From the NCBI GenBank assembly GCA_022647765.1, contig JALCLH010000002.1, positions 124,001 to 188,000 on the forward strand: a DNA stretch of 64,000 bases, in the 5' to 3' direction. A program made the position numbers and the translations under genes. Positions 17,880-26,215 of the stretch are shown in pieces (the first letter of the stretch is position 1; each line of letters begins with the position of its first letter). The notes below the pieces were generated by a model that saw only the letters and a program-made list of their open reading frames with translations, made no database searches and was not told the DNA's origin. This DNA comes from Acidipropionibacterium sp. GTDB lineage: Bacteria; Actinomycetota; Actinomycetes; Propionibacteriales; Propionibacteriaceae.

Positions 17880-19466
17880 GTGTCCGGAACTCTTGACTGC
17901 CTCAACCCGTCCGCCCAGGAGCGGAGCCTCACCCTGCCGCAGCTGCTCGAGCGCCGGATCGATCGACTGTTCGCCACCATCCCGCTGGTCGCAGAGCTAG
18001 GAGAGCTGTTCTCCGAGCACGGTCACGATCTCTACCTGGTCGGCGGCTCGGTCCGCGACGCGCTGCTGGGCACCCTCGGCCACGATCTGGACTTCACCAC
18101 CGACGCCCACCCCGATGAGATCGAGAAGCTGCTGCGCACCCGGACCCACGCCGTCTGGGACATCGGGCGGGCCTTCGGCACCATCGGGGCGAAGATCCCG
18201 GTGGCCGACTCGACGGCCCCGGAGGCTGAGACTCCTGCCGCCTCAGACGGGAGCGCCGATCCAGACTCCGGCCCCGACACAGAGCCCGCCGACTCCCCCG
18301 ACGCCTGGGTGGTGGAGATCACCACCTACCGCACCGACACCTATCGCTCCGACTCGCGCAAGCCGACGATCGCCTTCGGCTCCAGCCTCGAGGAGGACCT
18401 CATCCGCCGCGACTTCACCGTCAACGCGATGGCCGTCCATGCCGCCACCCGTCAGTTCGTCGACCCGCACGCCGGACTGGCCGATATCGCCGCCGCCTCG
18501 CTGCGCACGCCGTTCCCGCCGGAGCGGTCCTTCTCCGACGACCCGCTGAGGATGATGCGGGCGGCCCGGTTCACCTCCCAGCTCGGCTTCGCGGTCACCG
18601 ATCCGGTGCGCGAGGCGATGACCGGGATGGCCGACCGGATCGAGATCATCTCCGCCGAGAGGGTCCGCGACGAGCTGTCGAAGCTGCTGCTCACCGACCA
18701 TCCGCGCGAGGGGCTGGACCTCCTGGTCTCCACCGGGATCGCCGGATACGTGCTCCCCGAGCTGCCGGCCCTGCGCCTGGAGCGCGACGAGCACCACCGT
18801 CACAAGGACGTCTACCAGCACACCCTGACGGTGCTGGACCAGTCGATCGCCCTGGAGCGCTCCCGCGGCCGCGCCCCCGACCTCACCGGCAGGCTGGCCG
18901 CGGTGATGCACGACGTCGGCAAGCCGGCCACCCGGCGCTTCGAGCCGGGCGGCAAGGTCACCTTCCACCACCACGACATCGTCGGCGCCAAGCTGACCCG
19001 CAAGCGGCTGAGGGCGCTGGCCTTCCCCTCCCAGTTCGTCAAGGACGTCGCCAAGCTGGTCGAGCTGCACCTGCGCTTCCACGGCTACGGGGAGCAGGGC
19101 TGGACCGACTCGGCGGTGCGTCGTTATGTCCGCGACGCCGGGGACCAGCTGGAGCGGCTGCACATCCTCACCCGCGCCGACTGCACCACGATGAACCGCC
19201 GCAAGGCCGAGCGGCTCGAGTTCGCCTACGACGACCTGGAGCGCCGGATCGCCGAGCTCGCCGATCAGGAGCAGCTCAAGGCGATCCGCCCCGATCTTGA
19301 CGGCGAGCAGATCATGGAGATCCTCGCCATCAAGCCCGGGCCGGTGGTGGGCCAGGCCTACAAATTCCTGCTCAACCTGCGCCTGGACGAGGGGCCCAAG
19401 AGCTACGACGAGGCGGCCGAGGCGCTGCGGGCATGGTGGGCCGAGCAGCCGGAGCGCCAGGGCTGA
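17880..19466 (+). CDS. CCA tRNA nucleotidyltransferase
   Basis: 528 aa; adds or repairs the 3' CCA of tRNAs. Class II nucleotidyltransferase head (L-Y-L-V-G-G-S-V-R-D-A-L-L-G, then L-D-F-T-T-D-A with the two metal-binding Asp), tRNA-binding R-R-D-F-T-V-N-A-M, and an HD domain (A-A-V-M-H-D-V-G-K-P). A roughly 35-residue acidic, Pro-rich insert sits at about 102-135 in the head domain. GTG 17880 follows TAGAGT (17866-17871) by 8 bases, so translation is probably leaderless. Confidence 0.93.
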   Translation: MSGTLDCLNPSAQERSLTLPQLLERRIDRLFATIPLVAELGELFSEHGHDLYLVGGSVRDALLGTLGHDLDFTTDAHPDEIEKLLRTRTHAVWDIGRAFGTIGAKIPVADSTAPEAETPAASDGSADPDSGPDTEPADSPDAWVVEITTYRTDTYRSDSRKPTIAFGSSLEEDLIRRDFTVNAMAVHAATRQFVDPHAGLADIAAASLRTPFPPERSFSDDPLRMMRAARFTSQLGFAVTDPVREAMTGMADRIEIISAERVRDELSKLLLTDHPREGLDLLVSTGIAGYVLPELPALRLERDEHHRHKDVYQHTLTVLDQSIALERSRGRAPDLTGRLAAVMHDVGKPATRRFEPGGKVTFHHHDIVGAKLTRKRLRALAFPSQFVKDVAKLVELHLRFHGYGEQGWTDSAVRRYVRDAGDQLERLHILTRADCTTMNRRKAERLEFAYDDLERRIAELADQEQLKAIRPDLDGEQIMEILAIKPGPVVGQAYKFLLNLRLDEGPKSYDEAAEALRAWWAEQPERQG

Positions 19467-19472
19467 GGCCGG

Positions 19473-19628
19473 TCAGAACCAGCGCGGGTGCGGGTCGACC
19501 GAGGAGACCCCCTCGGTCGCCACCTTCCACAGCTCGGCCCGCTGATGCTGCCGGTGGACGCCGATCCGGCCGCCGATCAGCGTGCCCGCCGCCAGGGCGG
19601 CGAGCCCCCACCACAACCTGTGCTTCAT
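19473..19628 (-). CDS. Small membrane protein, 51 aa
   Basis: Starts M-K-H-R-L-W-W-G-L-A-A-L-A-A-G with one hydrophobic helix, followed by a charged tail containing A-E-L-W-K-V-A-T-E-G-V, a motif I associate with short uncharacterised actinobacterial membrane proteins. A strong GGGAGG lies 6 bases before the ATG. It is convergent with the CCA enzyme (7 bp between stops) and lies downstream of galE. Function unknown. Confidence 0.65.
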   Translation of the reverse strand: MKHRLWWGLAALAAGTLIGGRIGVHRQHQRAELWKVATEGVSSVDPHPRWF

Positions 19629-19698
19629 CGCGGACCTCCCTCGGCTCTCAATTGCTCTCGGCTCCAATAGTTCTCGACAGCGAGCTCTCAGCAACTCG

Positions 19699-20688
19699 TC
19701 AGTAGCCCAGCATCTTCTTGCGCTCGGGCAGCCAGGCGATCGCGTCCCGGATGCCGTCGGCCGGGGTGAGCTCGGCGGTCCAGCCCAGCAGATCCTTGGC
19801 GCGGTGGGAGACGGTGTAGGCACCGGCCACGTCGCCGGGGCGAGGCGGCCCGTAGACCACATCGAGCGGCTGGCCGGTGCCCTCGCCAAAGGCGTCGACG
19901 AGCTCCTTGACGGTGACGCCGTTGCCGGTGCCGATGTTGAAGATCTGGTACGGCTCGGAGGCGGTGACCTCGTCGAGGTGCTCCAGGGCGGCGACGTGGG
20001 CCCGGGCCAGGTCCCAGACGTGGATGAAGTCGCGGATCCCCGAGCCGTCGCGGGTCGGCCACTCGACGCCGGTGACGGTGAAGGTCGACTTGTCCAGCCA
20101 GGCGTCGATCATCTTGCCCAGCACGTGGGTGGGGTGCTCGATCTGCTGGCCCGAGCGCAGCTTGGGGTCCGAGCCGATCGGGTTGAAGTAGCGCAGGGAC
20201 AGGGCCTTGAGGTCGGAGGCGTGGGCGGCGTCCCGCAGCACGTACTCGACCATGAACTTGGTGGTGGCGTAGGGCGAGCCCGGATCCAGCGCGGAGTCCT
20301 CGGTGACCTTGAACTCGGCGTCGGTGGCGTAGATGGAGGCCGAGGAGGAGAACAGGATCCGGTTGACGCCGTTGCGCGCCATCCCCTGCAGCAGCTTGAC
20401 CGTCTTGCCGACGTTGTTGTCGTAGTAGGCCAGCGGCTGGTCCACCGACTCGGGGACGATGATCTTGGCGGCGCAGTGCACCACGGCGTCGATCTCGTTC
20501 TCGGTGAAGACGCGGTCCAGCAGCTCCTGATCGGCGACGTCGCCCTGGTAGAACCGGCGGTCGTGGACGAATTCGCGGCGCCCGGCCGAGAGGTCGTCCA
20601 GGACCACCACCTCGTGGCCCGCCTCCTCGCAGGCCGACCCGACCGTCGATCCTATGTATCCCGCCCCGCCGGTGATGAGGATCCGCAT
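19699..20688 (-). CDS. galE: UDP-glucose 4-epimerase GalE
   Basis: 329-aa extended SDR that interconverts UDP-glucose and UDP-galactose. NAD-binding G-G-A-G-Y-I-G-S at the N-terminus, catalytic S-S-S-A-S-I-Y, and S-P-Y-A-T-T-K (Tyr-X3-Lys); R-Y-F-N-P-I-G-S follows as in GalE. ATG 20688 begins the Rossmann fold. A TAGGAT box about 40 bases upstream and an AGG before the start suggest a leadered mRNA. It is divergent from the histidine kinase. Confidence 0.92.
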   Translation of the reverse strand: MRILITGGAGYIGSTVGSACEEAGHEVVVLDDLSAGRREFVHDRRFYQGDVADQELLDRVFTENEIDAVVHCAAKIIVPESVDQPLAYYDNNVGKTVKLLQGMARNGVNRILFSSSASIYATDAEFKVTEDSALDPGSPYATTKFMVEYVLRDAAHASDLKALSLRYFNPIGSDPKLRSGQQIEHPTHVLGKMIDAWLDKSTFTVTGVEWPTRDGSGIRDFIHVWDLARAHVAALEHLDEVTASEPYQIFNIGTGNGVTVKELVDAFGEGTGQPLDVVYGPPRPGDVAGAYTVSHRAKDLLGWTAELTPADGIRDAIAWLPERKKMLGY

Positions 20689-20849
20689 CCTGAACCATGC
20701 CTTTCGTCGCTGGTTGGTGTTCGCGGCCAATCCTACGGGTCGCGACGGCGGCGTCCCGGGCGGCCTGGCACACGGTAGCCCGAACTGCGTCGAGGACGAT
20801 TCCCCCACCCGTCCGAGTCCAGTTGAGGACCTTTCTACACTGGACCCCG

Positions 20850-22229
20850 ATGAGCAGCAGCGGGCGTGACGCGACGGCCCCCGCACCGCAGCAGAGGTCC
20901 GGGAGCGGGGTTCGCGCGCGCCTGACCCGGTTCGCCCCCAACCGCTCCAGCCGCGGCGGCGCCCGCTCCGCCGAGCAGCTGTCCATCCCGGGGATGGAGG
21001 AGGTCCTCAACCCGGAACTGGACGACGGTCGCCCCCAGGACTCCGAACGGGCGCTGTGGATCGACATCACCACGATCGTCATCCTCACCGTGCTCGCCGT
21101 CGTCCCCTATGTGTCCTCGGTGATCATGCACCCGAGCCGGGAGTACGTCGCGGCCCTGGTGAGCTCGATGGTGATGGTCGCCGCGGTGACCATCCGGCGC
21201 GACCAGCCGATGCTGATGCTCGCCCTGGTGAGCGGCGGAGCGGCCATCCAGCTGATCCTGGTGCCGTGGCCGGTGCTGTCGATCCTCACCATCCCGATCG
21301 CCGCCTACTCGGTGGCCCGGTGGGTCGACGGCCCGGAGTCGCGCTGGGTGCTGTGGATGGGGGCGATCGGCGCGATCATCGGCCCGGCGCGCTGGCAGGC
21401 CGCGATGACCGCCGACTACCCCCAGGACGGCGGCACCCCGTGGATCCTGTGGTTCCTGTCGATGACGGTCTGCGCCGGCCTGGTGCTCACCCCCTACGCG
21501 GTGGGACGCCGGCTCCGCGAGGCGGCCCTCATCGAGTCCCAGCAGCGGATCGCCAAGGCCCAGCGGTACCGGTCGATCCTGGCCGAGCGGGAGCAGGACG
21601 CCCGGGTCGTCGAGGAGCGCACCCGCAATGAGATCGCCCGGGAGCTGCACGACATCGTGGCGCACTCGCTGTCGGTGATGATCGTGCAGGCCGAGGGGGG
21701 CAAGGCACAGGCCGCGAAGAAGCCGGAGAAGGCCGTGGAGGTGCTCGACATCATCGCCGACACCGGCCGGGACGCCCTGGTCGAGATGCGCCGGATAGTC
21801 GGCGTGCTGCGCCAGGACCCGAGCGAGAAGGCCGCCTACGCCCCCTCCCCCGGGCTCACCGACATCCCGGAACTCGTCGAGCACTCCGGCGGGCGGATCA
21901 CCCTCACCATCACCGGCAAGCGCCCCGAGGTCTCCGAGGCCCTCGGGCTCACCGCCTACCGGGTGGTCCAGGAGGCGGTGACCAATGTGCTCAAGCACGC
22001 CGGCCCCACCGCCCACGCCGAGGTGGCGGTGCACTACCGGACCACCACGATGAGTCTCACCATCACCGACGACGGCCACGGCGAGACGATCCAGGGGGAC
22101 GGACGCGGGCACGGGCTGCAGGGGATGCGGGAGCGGGTCACCTCGATGGGCGGGCAGCTGGAGACCGGACCGCTGGCCGATCACGGATTCCGGGTCCGCG
22201 CCCTGCTGCCGCTGGGGACCTGCAGATAG
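20850..22229 (+). CDS. NarL-type sensor histidine kinase
   Basis: 459 aa. An N-terminal cytosolic tail of about 70 residues, then four to five membrane helices, a coiled linker, the HisKA_3 dimerisation domain with A-R-E-L-H-D-I-V-A-H (phospho-His267), and a HATPase with D-D-G-H-G and G-H-G-L-Q-G-M-R-E-R-V. The signal is unknown. The natural partner is the response regulator at 24314, but an rtcB block lies between them. ATG 20850 follows TACACT (20836-20841) by 8 bases, so it is probably leaderless. Confidence 0.92.
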   Translation: MSSSGRDATAPAPQQRSGSGVRARLTRFAPNRSSRGGARSAEQLSIPGMEEVLNPELDDGRPQDSERALWIDITTIVILTVLAVVPYVSSVIMHPSREYVAALVSSMVMVAAVTIRRDQPMLMLALVSGGAAIQLILVPWPVLSILTIPIAAYSVARWVDGPESRWVLWMGAIGAIIGPARWQAAMTADYPQDGGTPWILWFLSMTVCAGLVLTPYAVGRRLREAALIESQQRIAKAQRYRSILAEREQDARVVEERTRNEIARELHDIVAHSLSVMIVQAEGGKAQAAKKPEKAVEVLDIIADTGRDALVEMRRIVGVLRQDPSEKAAYAPSPGLTDIPELVEHSGGRITLTITGKRPEVSEALGLTAYRVVQEAVTNVLKHAGPTAHAEVAVHYRTTTMSLTITDDGHGETIQGDGRGHGLQGMRERVTSMGGQLETGPLADHGFRVRALLPLGTCR

Positions 22230-22369
22230 CCCGGCGTCCCGGCGTGGCTACCGGGAATGAACCGGCCGATCGAACGCGGCGCCGGAGCCTGATATTCGGT
22301 CGGCCGCGCTGTTTCAAAGATTCTGGGATCCGGTGTTGCATTTCCCGAATTCATATGGCAGTCTTATCC

Positions 22370-22388
22370 GTGTCGTCGTCGACGACAC
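22370..22388. other. Perfect 19-base hairpin upstream of the rtcB block
   Basis: GTGTCGTCG-T-CGACGACAC is a perfect inverted repeat just before a purine-rich ribosome-site-like GAGAGAGGAAC. The one-base loop favours a DNA operator over an RNA stem. The space 22230-22409 otherwise shows a TTGCAT -35-like box and nothing else I can name. Confidence 0.45.
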
Positions 22389-22409
22389 ATCCGAGAGAGG
22401 AACGGGATC

Positions 22410-22667
22410 ATGGCGAAACAGCAGGGGAGTCGCAGATATGCGACCGGTCTGCCGCGCCATGACGCTGCTCTTGCGGGGTCACGCAGCTTCCTTTTTGAAG
22501 CGAGCGCCTCGCCCTTTGAGCCGCGCAGCCCGTTTGAGCCGCGCAGCTCGCTTCCCGAGCTACGCACGCCGTTCACGCCCGGCGCGGCCTCTCTCGAGCC
22601 CCGGTTCCGTCAGCTACGACCGCGTGGTCAGCGGCTGAGCCGGCGACCTGGTCGCTTCCAGAACTGA
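22410..22667 (+). CDS. Possible small Arg/Pro-rich protein, 85 aa
   Basis: Not recognised. It is very basic and contains S-P-F-E-P-R twice in tandem and looser copies after it, from an 18-bp tandem repeat (22513-22548). GAGAGAGG about ten bases before the ATG could be a ribosome site. It could equally be the DNA side of a structured RNA or a decaying gene. The rest of the gap to rtcB (22668-22899) holds only a small hairpin, CCGTGAA-TTCC-TTCACGG at 22780-22797. Confidence 0.3.
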   Translation: MAKQQGSRRYATGLPRHDAALAGSRSFLFEASASPFEPRSPFEPRSSLPELRTPFTPGAASLEPRFRQLRPRGQRLSRRPGRFQN

Positions 22668-22899
22668 CCTGCGGCTGGCTCCACGGGGTCTGAGCCCAGC
22701 TTTCTGCATCCAGGTTCGCCAGGGCCATCGACCGGACCATCGGTCGGCGCTCGCCCTCTTCTCCCGATTCTCATCGGTACCGTGAATTCCTTCACGGACT
22801 CCCGGGAAAAGCCTGAATCCCGATAGGGGACGCGTGCGCCCGAAATCACCCGTATCCGATATCAACCACACCAAGAATCACTCATTCAAGGGGATTGCC

Positions 22900-24111
22900 A
22901 TGTCCATTTTCCCGGTGCCGCTGAGCGACACCGACAACACTCTCATGTGGGCCTCGGAGGCCGATATCGAGGTCGCCGCCCGCGACCAGCTGCGCAATGT
23001 GGCGGCCCTGCCCTGGACCCACGGGGTGCGCGTGATGCCCGACGTCCACTACGGCCTGGGAGCCACCGTCGGATCGGTCATCGCGATGAGCCAGGCCGTC
23101 GCGCCGGCGGCGGTCGGGGTCGACATCGGCTGCGGGATGACGGCGGTGCGCACCACCCTGCGCCCCGACCAGCTGCCCGACGACCTGGCCGGGCTGCGCC
23201 ACCGGATCGAGGCCTCGGTCCCGGTGGGATTCGCGATGCACAACGGCGAGGCCCGCACCATCGCCGGTCATCCCGACCTCGCCTCCCGCTACCGGGAAGT
23301 GATGACCGGCTACCAGGAGCTCTACGCCGGCGAGCTCACCCCCTCGGCCCGGACCGGCAGGGCACAGGCCAAGGCGAGCGGTCAGGTCGGCACCCTGGGC
23401 GGTGGCAACCACTTCATCGAGCTGTGCTCCGGCGACGACGGCCGGGTGTGGGTGACCCTGCACTCCGGCTCGCGCGGAACCGGGAACCAGCTGGCCCAGG
23501 TGCACATGGAGATCGCCCAGGGGCTGTCCCACAACCAGAACCTGGCCGACCGCGACCTGGCGGTCTTCCTCGCCGGATCGGAGCAGATGGAGCACTACCT
23601 GCACGACCTGTGGTGGGCTCAGGGCTATGCCCTGCTCAACCGCGATGTGATGCTGGCCGCCATCTGCGACGAGCTGGGCCGGGCCATTCCCGGGATCGGT
23701 TTCGACGCGCCGATCCGCTGCCACCACAACTATGTCGCCGTGGAGGTCCACGACGGCGAGGAGCTGATCGTCACCCGGAAGGGGGCGATCCGCGCAGGGG
23801 CCGGCGACATGGGGGTGATTCCGGGTTCGATGGGCACCGGCTCCTACATCGTGCGCGGTCTGGGCAACGAGACCTCGTACCAGTCGGCCTCTCACGGGGC
23901 CGGGCGCCGGATGTCGAGGCGGGCGGCCAAGCGGCAGTTCAATGCCGATGATCTGGCGGCCCAGACCGCCGGCATCGAGTGCCGCAAGGATCTCGGGGTG
24001 GTCGACGAGATTCCGGCCGCCTACAAGGACATCGATGCGGTGATCGCCGCCCAGACCGATCTGGTCGAGGTGGTGGCCCGGCTCCAGACGCTGCTGTGCG
24101 TCAAGGGCTGA
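22900..24111 (+). CDS. rtcB: RtcB-type RNA-splicing ligase
   Basis: 403 aa; GTP-dependent ligase joining 2',3'-cyclic phosphate or 3'-phosphate RNA ends to 5'-OH ends, used in tRNA or mRNA repair. Metal ligands: G-V-D-I-G-C-G with Cys78, G-G-G-N-H-F-I-E-L, and C-H-H-N-Y. The guanylated His is in A-S-H-G-A-G-R-R-M-S-R (His332). No archease gene or RtcA is adjacent. AAGGGGA precedes ATG 22900. It is inserted between a histidine kinase and its likely response regulator. A 22-bp direct repeat spans its stop codon. Confidence 0.93.
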   Translation: MSIFPVPLSDTDNTLMWASEADIEVAARDQLRNVAALPWTHGVRVMPDVHYGLGATVGSVIAMSQAVAPAAVGVDIGCGMTAVRTTLRPDQLPDDLAGLRHRIEASVPVGFAMHNGEARTIAGHPDLASRYREVMTGYQELYAGELTPSARTGRAQAKASGQVGTLGGGNHFIELCSGDDGRVWVTLHSGSRGTGNQLAQVHMEIAQGLSHNQNLADRDLAVFLAGSEQMEHYLHDLWWAQGYALLNRDVMLAAICDELGRAIPGIGFDAPIRCHHNYVAVEVHDGEELIVTRKGAIRAGAGDMGVIPGSMGTGSYIVRGLGNETSYQSASHGAGRRMSRRAAKRQFNADDLAAQTAGIECRKDLGVVDEIPAAYKDIDAVIAAQTDLVEVVARLQTLLCVKG

Positions 24112-24147
24112 CCCTCCGGGCCAAGGCGTCAAGGGCTGACCCTCCGG
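24098..24147. repeat. 22-bp direct repeat at the rtcB stop codon
   Basis: GCGTCAAGGGCTGACCCTCC plus GG occurs at 24098-24119 and again at 24126-24147. The first copy contains the last rtcB codons and the TGA. It may be a scar of the event that placed rtcB here. Confidence 0.75.
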
Positions 24148-24177
24148 TGGTCGGGGCCGGGATGCCCGGCCCCGACC

Positions 24178-24255
24178 CACGGATTTCTTACGAGACGAGA
24201 GCCGATTCGCGGGCTTGCCAGCCCCTGGCCCGGAGGTCTTGTAAGAAATCCGCGG
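24178..24255. repeat. Palindromic repeat, second copy of the 5727 family
   Basis: CACGGATTTCTTACGAGACG on the left pairs with TCTTGTAAGAAATCCGCGG on the right; arms and length match 5727-5804. It is placed between rtcB and the response regulator. Confidence 0.65.
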
Positions 24256-24313
24256 ATGCTCGGCGGTGCCGCGATCCGGCTAGCATGAGTGGCTCCCGGA
24301 CCCCGGAGGTGTC

Positions 24314-24970
24314 ATGCCCGAACCCATTCGCGTGCTGCTGGTCGACGACCAGTCCCTGGTGCGCTCCGGATTCCGGATGCTCATCGAGGCAGAGGATGAC
24401 ATGGAGGTCGTCGGGGAGGCCTCCAACGGCGCCGAGGCCCTCGACGTGCTGCGCGCCACGCCGGTGGATGTGGCGCTGATGGACATCCGGATGCCGGTGA
24501 TGGACGGCGTCGAGGCCACCCGCCGGATCGCCAACTCCCCCCTGGACACCAAGGTGATGATCCTCACCACATTCGACCTGGACGAGTACGTCTACGCCGG
24601 GCTCAAGGCCGGCGCCTCCGGATTCCTGCTCAAGGACGCCCGTCCCGCCGAGCTGCTGTCGGCGATCCGCAGCGTCTCGGCCGGGGAGGCCGTCGTCGCC
24701 CCCTCGGCCACCCGGCGGCTGCTGGATCATTTCGTCCCGACCCTGCCGGAGAACCCCAAGCAGAACGAGGAGCGGCTCTCGGTGCTCACCGACCGGGAGA
24801 AGGAGGTGCTGGTGGAGATCGCCAAGGGAGCCACCAACGCCGAGATCGCCCAGACCCTCTACATGGCCGAGGGCACCGTGAAGACCCACATCGGCCGGCT
24901 GCTGTCGAAGCTGGAGTGCCGCGACCGGGTCGGGCTGGTGCTCTTCGCCCGCGAGGTCGGCCTGATCTGA
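24314..24970 (+). CDS. NarL/FixJ-family response regulator
   Basis: 218 aa: receiver domain with V-L-L-V-D-D-Q and phosphorylated Asp57 (L-M-D-I-R-M-P), conserved Thr and Lys (F-L-L-K-D-A), then a LuxR HTH (L-T-D-R-E-K-E-V-L and A-E-I-A-Q-T-L-Y-M-A-E-G-T-V-K-T-H). Its kinase is probably the one at 20850. The ABC exporter downstream is its likely target, a common actinobacterial arrangement. GGAGG lies 5 bases before ATG 24314, and TAGCAT (24281-24286) is the likely -10. Confidence 0.93.
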   Translation: MPEPIRVLLVDDQSLVRSGFRMLIEAEDDMEVVGEASNGAEALDVLRATPVDVALMDIRMPVMDGVEATRRIANSPLDTKVMILTTFDLDEYVYAGLKAGASGFLLKDARPAELLSAIRSVSAGEAVVAPSATRRLLDHFVPTLPENPKQNEERLSVLTDREKEVLVEIAKGATNAEIAQTLYMAEGTVKTHIGRLLSKLECRDRVGLVLFAREVGLI

Positions 24971-24974
24971 GGTC

Positions 24975-25019
24975 GCGGTCGGCCGCCCTCGCCGCGGTCG
25001 GCCCTCGCTGCGGTCGGCC
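24975..25019. repeat. Three short direct repeats after the regulator gene
   Basis: GCGGTCGGCC appears at 24975, 24994 and 25010, five to eighteen bases after the stop codon region. The purpose is unclear; it could be slipped-strand expansion. Confidence 0.5.
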
Positions 25020-25158
25020 CCCCGCATCCAGCCGGCGAGCCGGACTCCGCCCCGACCGGCGGAAGCCTGACGGATCCTGGTGCGAACTCACACGCCAATC
25101 CATCAGACTCCCGGGACCGGTCCCTTGGGCCGCCACATACCGGCTATAAGGTTGCTTC

Positions 25159-26215
25159 ATGTCGACTCCGCCACGCCGCTCCTCCGACCACGACTCGTCC
25201 ACCGGCCCCGCCGCGGCTCCAGGCTCCCCCACCACCCCGGGTTCCCAAGCGCCACAGGCTGCGCCCCGGCGCGGCGGTGATGCCCCGCAGTACGACCAGC
25301 AGTATCCACAGGCCCAGCCGTGGCAGGCGGCGTCCGCCCCCGGCGCTCCAGTTCCCAACGGACCCGTTCCGAACGGGGCCGCCCCCGATGGATTCGCCCC
25401 TGCGAACCCGAGCCCGAACCCGAACTGGAACCCGGATCCCGCAGCCTCCCGCCCCCTCCGGCGTCCAGCCCGTCCGGCCGCCGAATCCGGCCCAGGACTC
25501 CTCGGCGGCCTTCGAGGTCACCAAGGTCTACGGCTCCGGGCAGACCCAGGTGGTCGCCCTCAACGGCGTCTCCGTCGCCTTCGCCCGAGCCTCCTTCACC
25601 GCGATCATGGGCCCCTCCGGCTCGGGCAAGTCGACCCTGATGCACTGCCTGGCCGGGCTGGACCGGATCACCTCGGGCCGGGTCTTCCTGGCCGGCCAGG
25701 AGCTCAGCTCGATGGCCGACAAGGCGCTCACCGCCACCCGTCGCGACAAGGTGGGATTCATCTTCCAGTCGTTCAACCTGCTGCCCACCCTCACCGCCAA
25801 GCAGAACATCCTGCTGCCGCTGGATCTGGCCGGCACCAAGCCCGACATGGAGCTGTTCAACCAGCTGGTCGAGGGTCTGGGGATCGCCGACCGGCTCGAC
25901 CACCGCCCCTCGGAGCTGTCCGGCGGCCAGCAGCAGCGGGTCGCCTGCGCCCGCGCGATGATCACCAAGCCGTCGGTGGTCTTCGCCGACGAGCCCACCG
26001 GGGCGCTGGACTCGAAGTCCGGCACCGCCCTGCTGGAGTACCTGCGGCACTGCGCCTCCGATCTCGGCCAGACCATCATCATGGTCACCCACGACGCCCG
26101 GGCCGCCTCCTACTCCGACCGGGCGCTGATGCTGCTGGACGGCCGGATCGTCGACGACATCGCCTCACCGACCGCCGAGACGGTCGGTACCGCCATGGCC
26201 AACCTGGAGGCATGA
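25159..26215 (+). pseudogene. MacB/LolD-type ABC transporter ATPase, frameshifted
   Basis: About 351 aa. The first 92 codons are a Pro/Ala/Gln-rich tail (Q-Y-D-Q-Q-Y-P-Q-A-Q-P), then an extra C in the CCC at 25438-25440 shifts the frame, after which the ATPase follows: Walker [11 protein letters not shown], signature L-S-G-G-Q-Q-Q-R, Walker B V-V-F-A-D-E-P. It energises the permease coded next (ATGA overlap). By chance the tail frame stays open into the permease and would look like a 1186-aa fusion. ATG 25159 lies 6 bases after TAAGGT. A start inside the second frame would give an ATPase without the tail, so function may survive. Confidence 0.8.

Noticed and set aside
22700-22740. tRNA T-arm-like CCAGGTTCGCCAGG before rtcB
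   Set aside because: The flanks do not form a 5-bp T-stem, no anticodon or acceptor stem can be drawn, so it is not called a tRNA or tRNA-like RNA.
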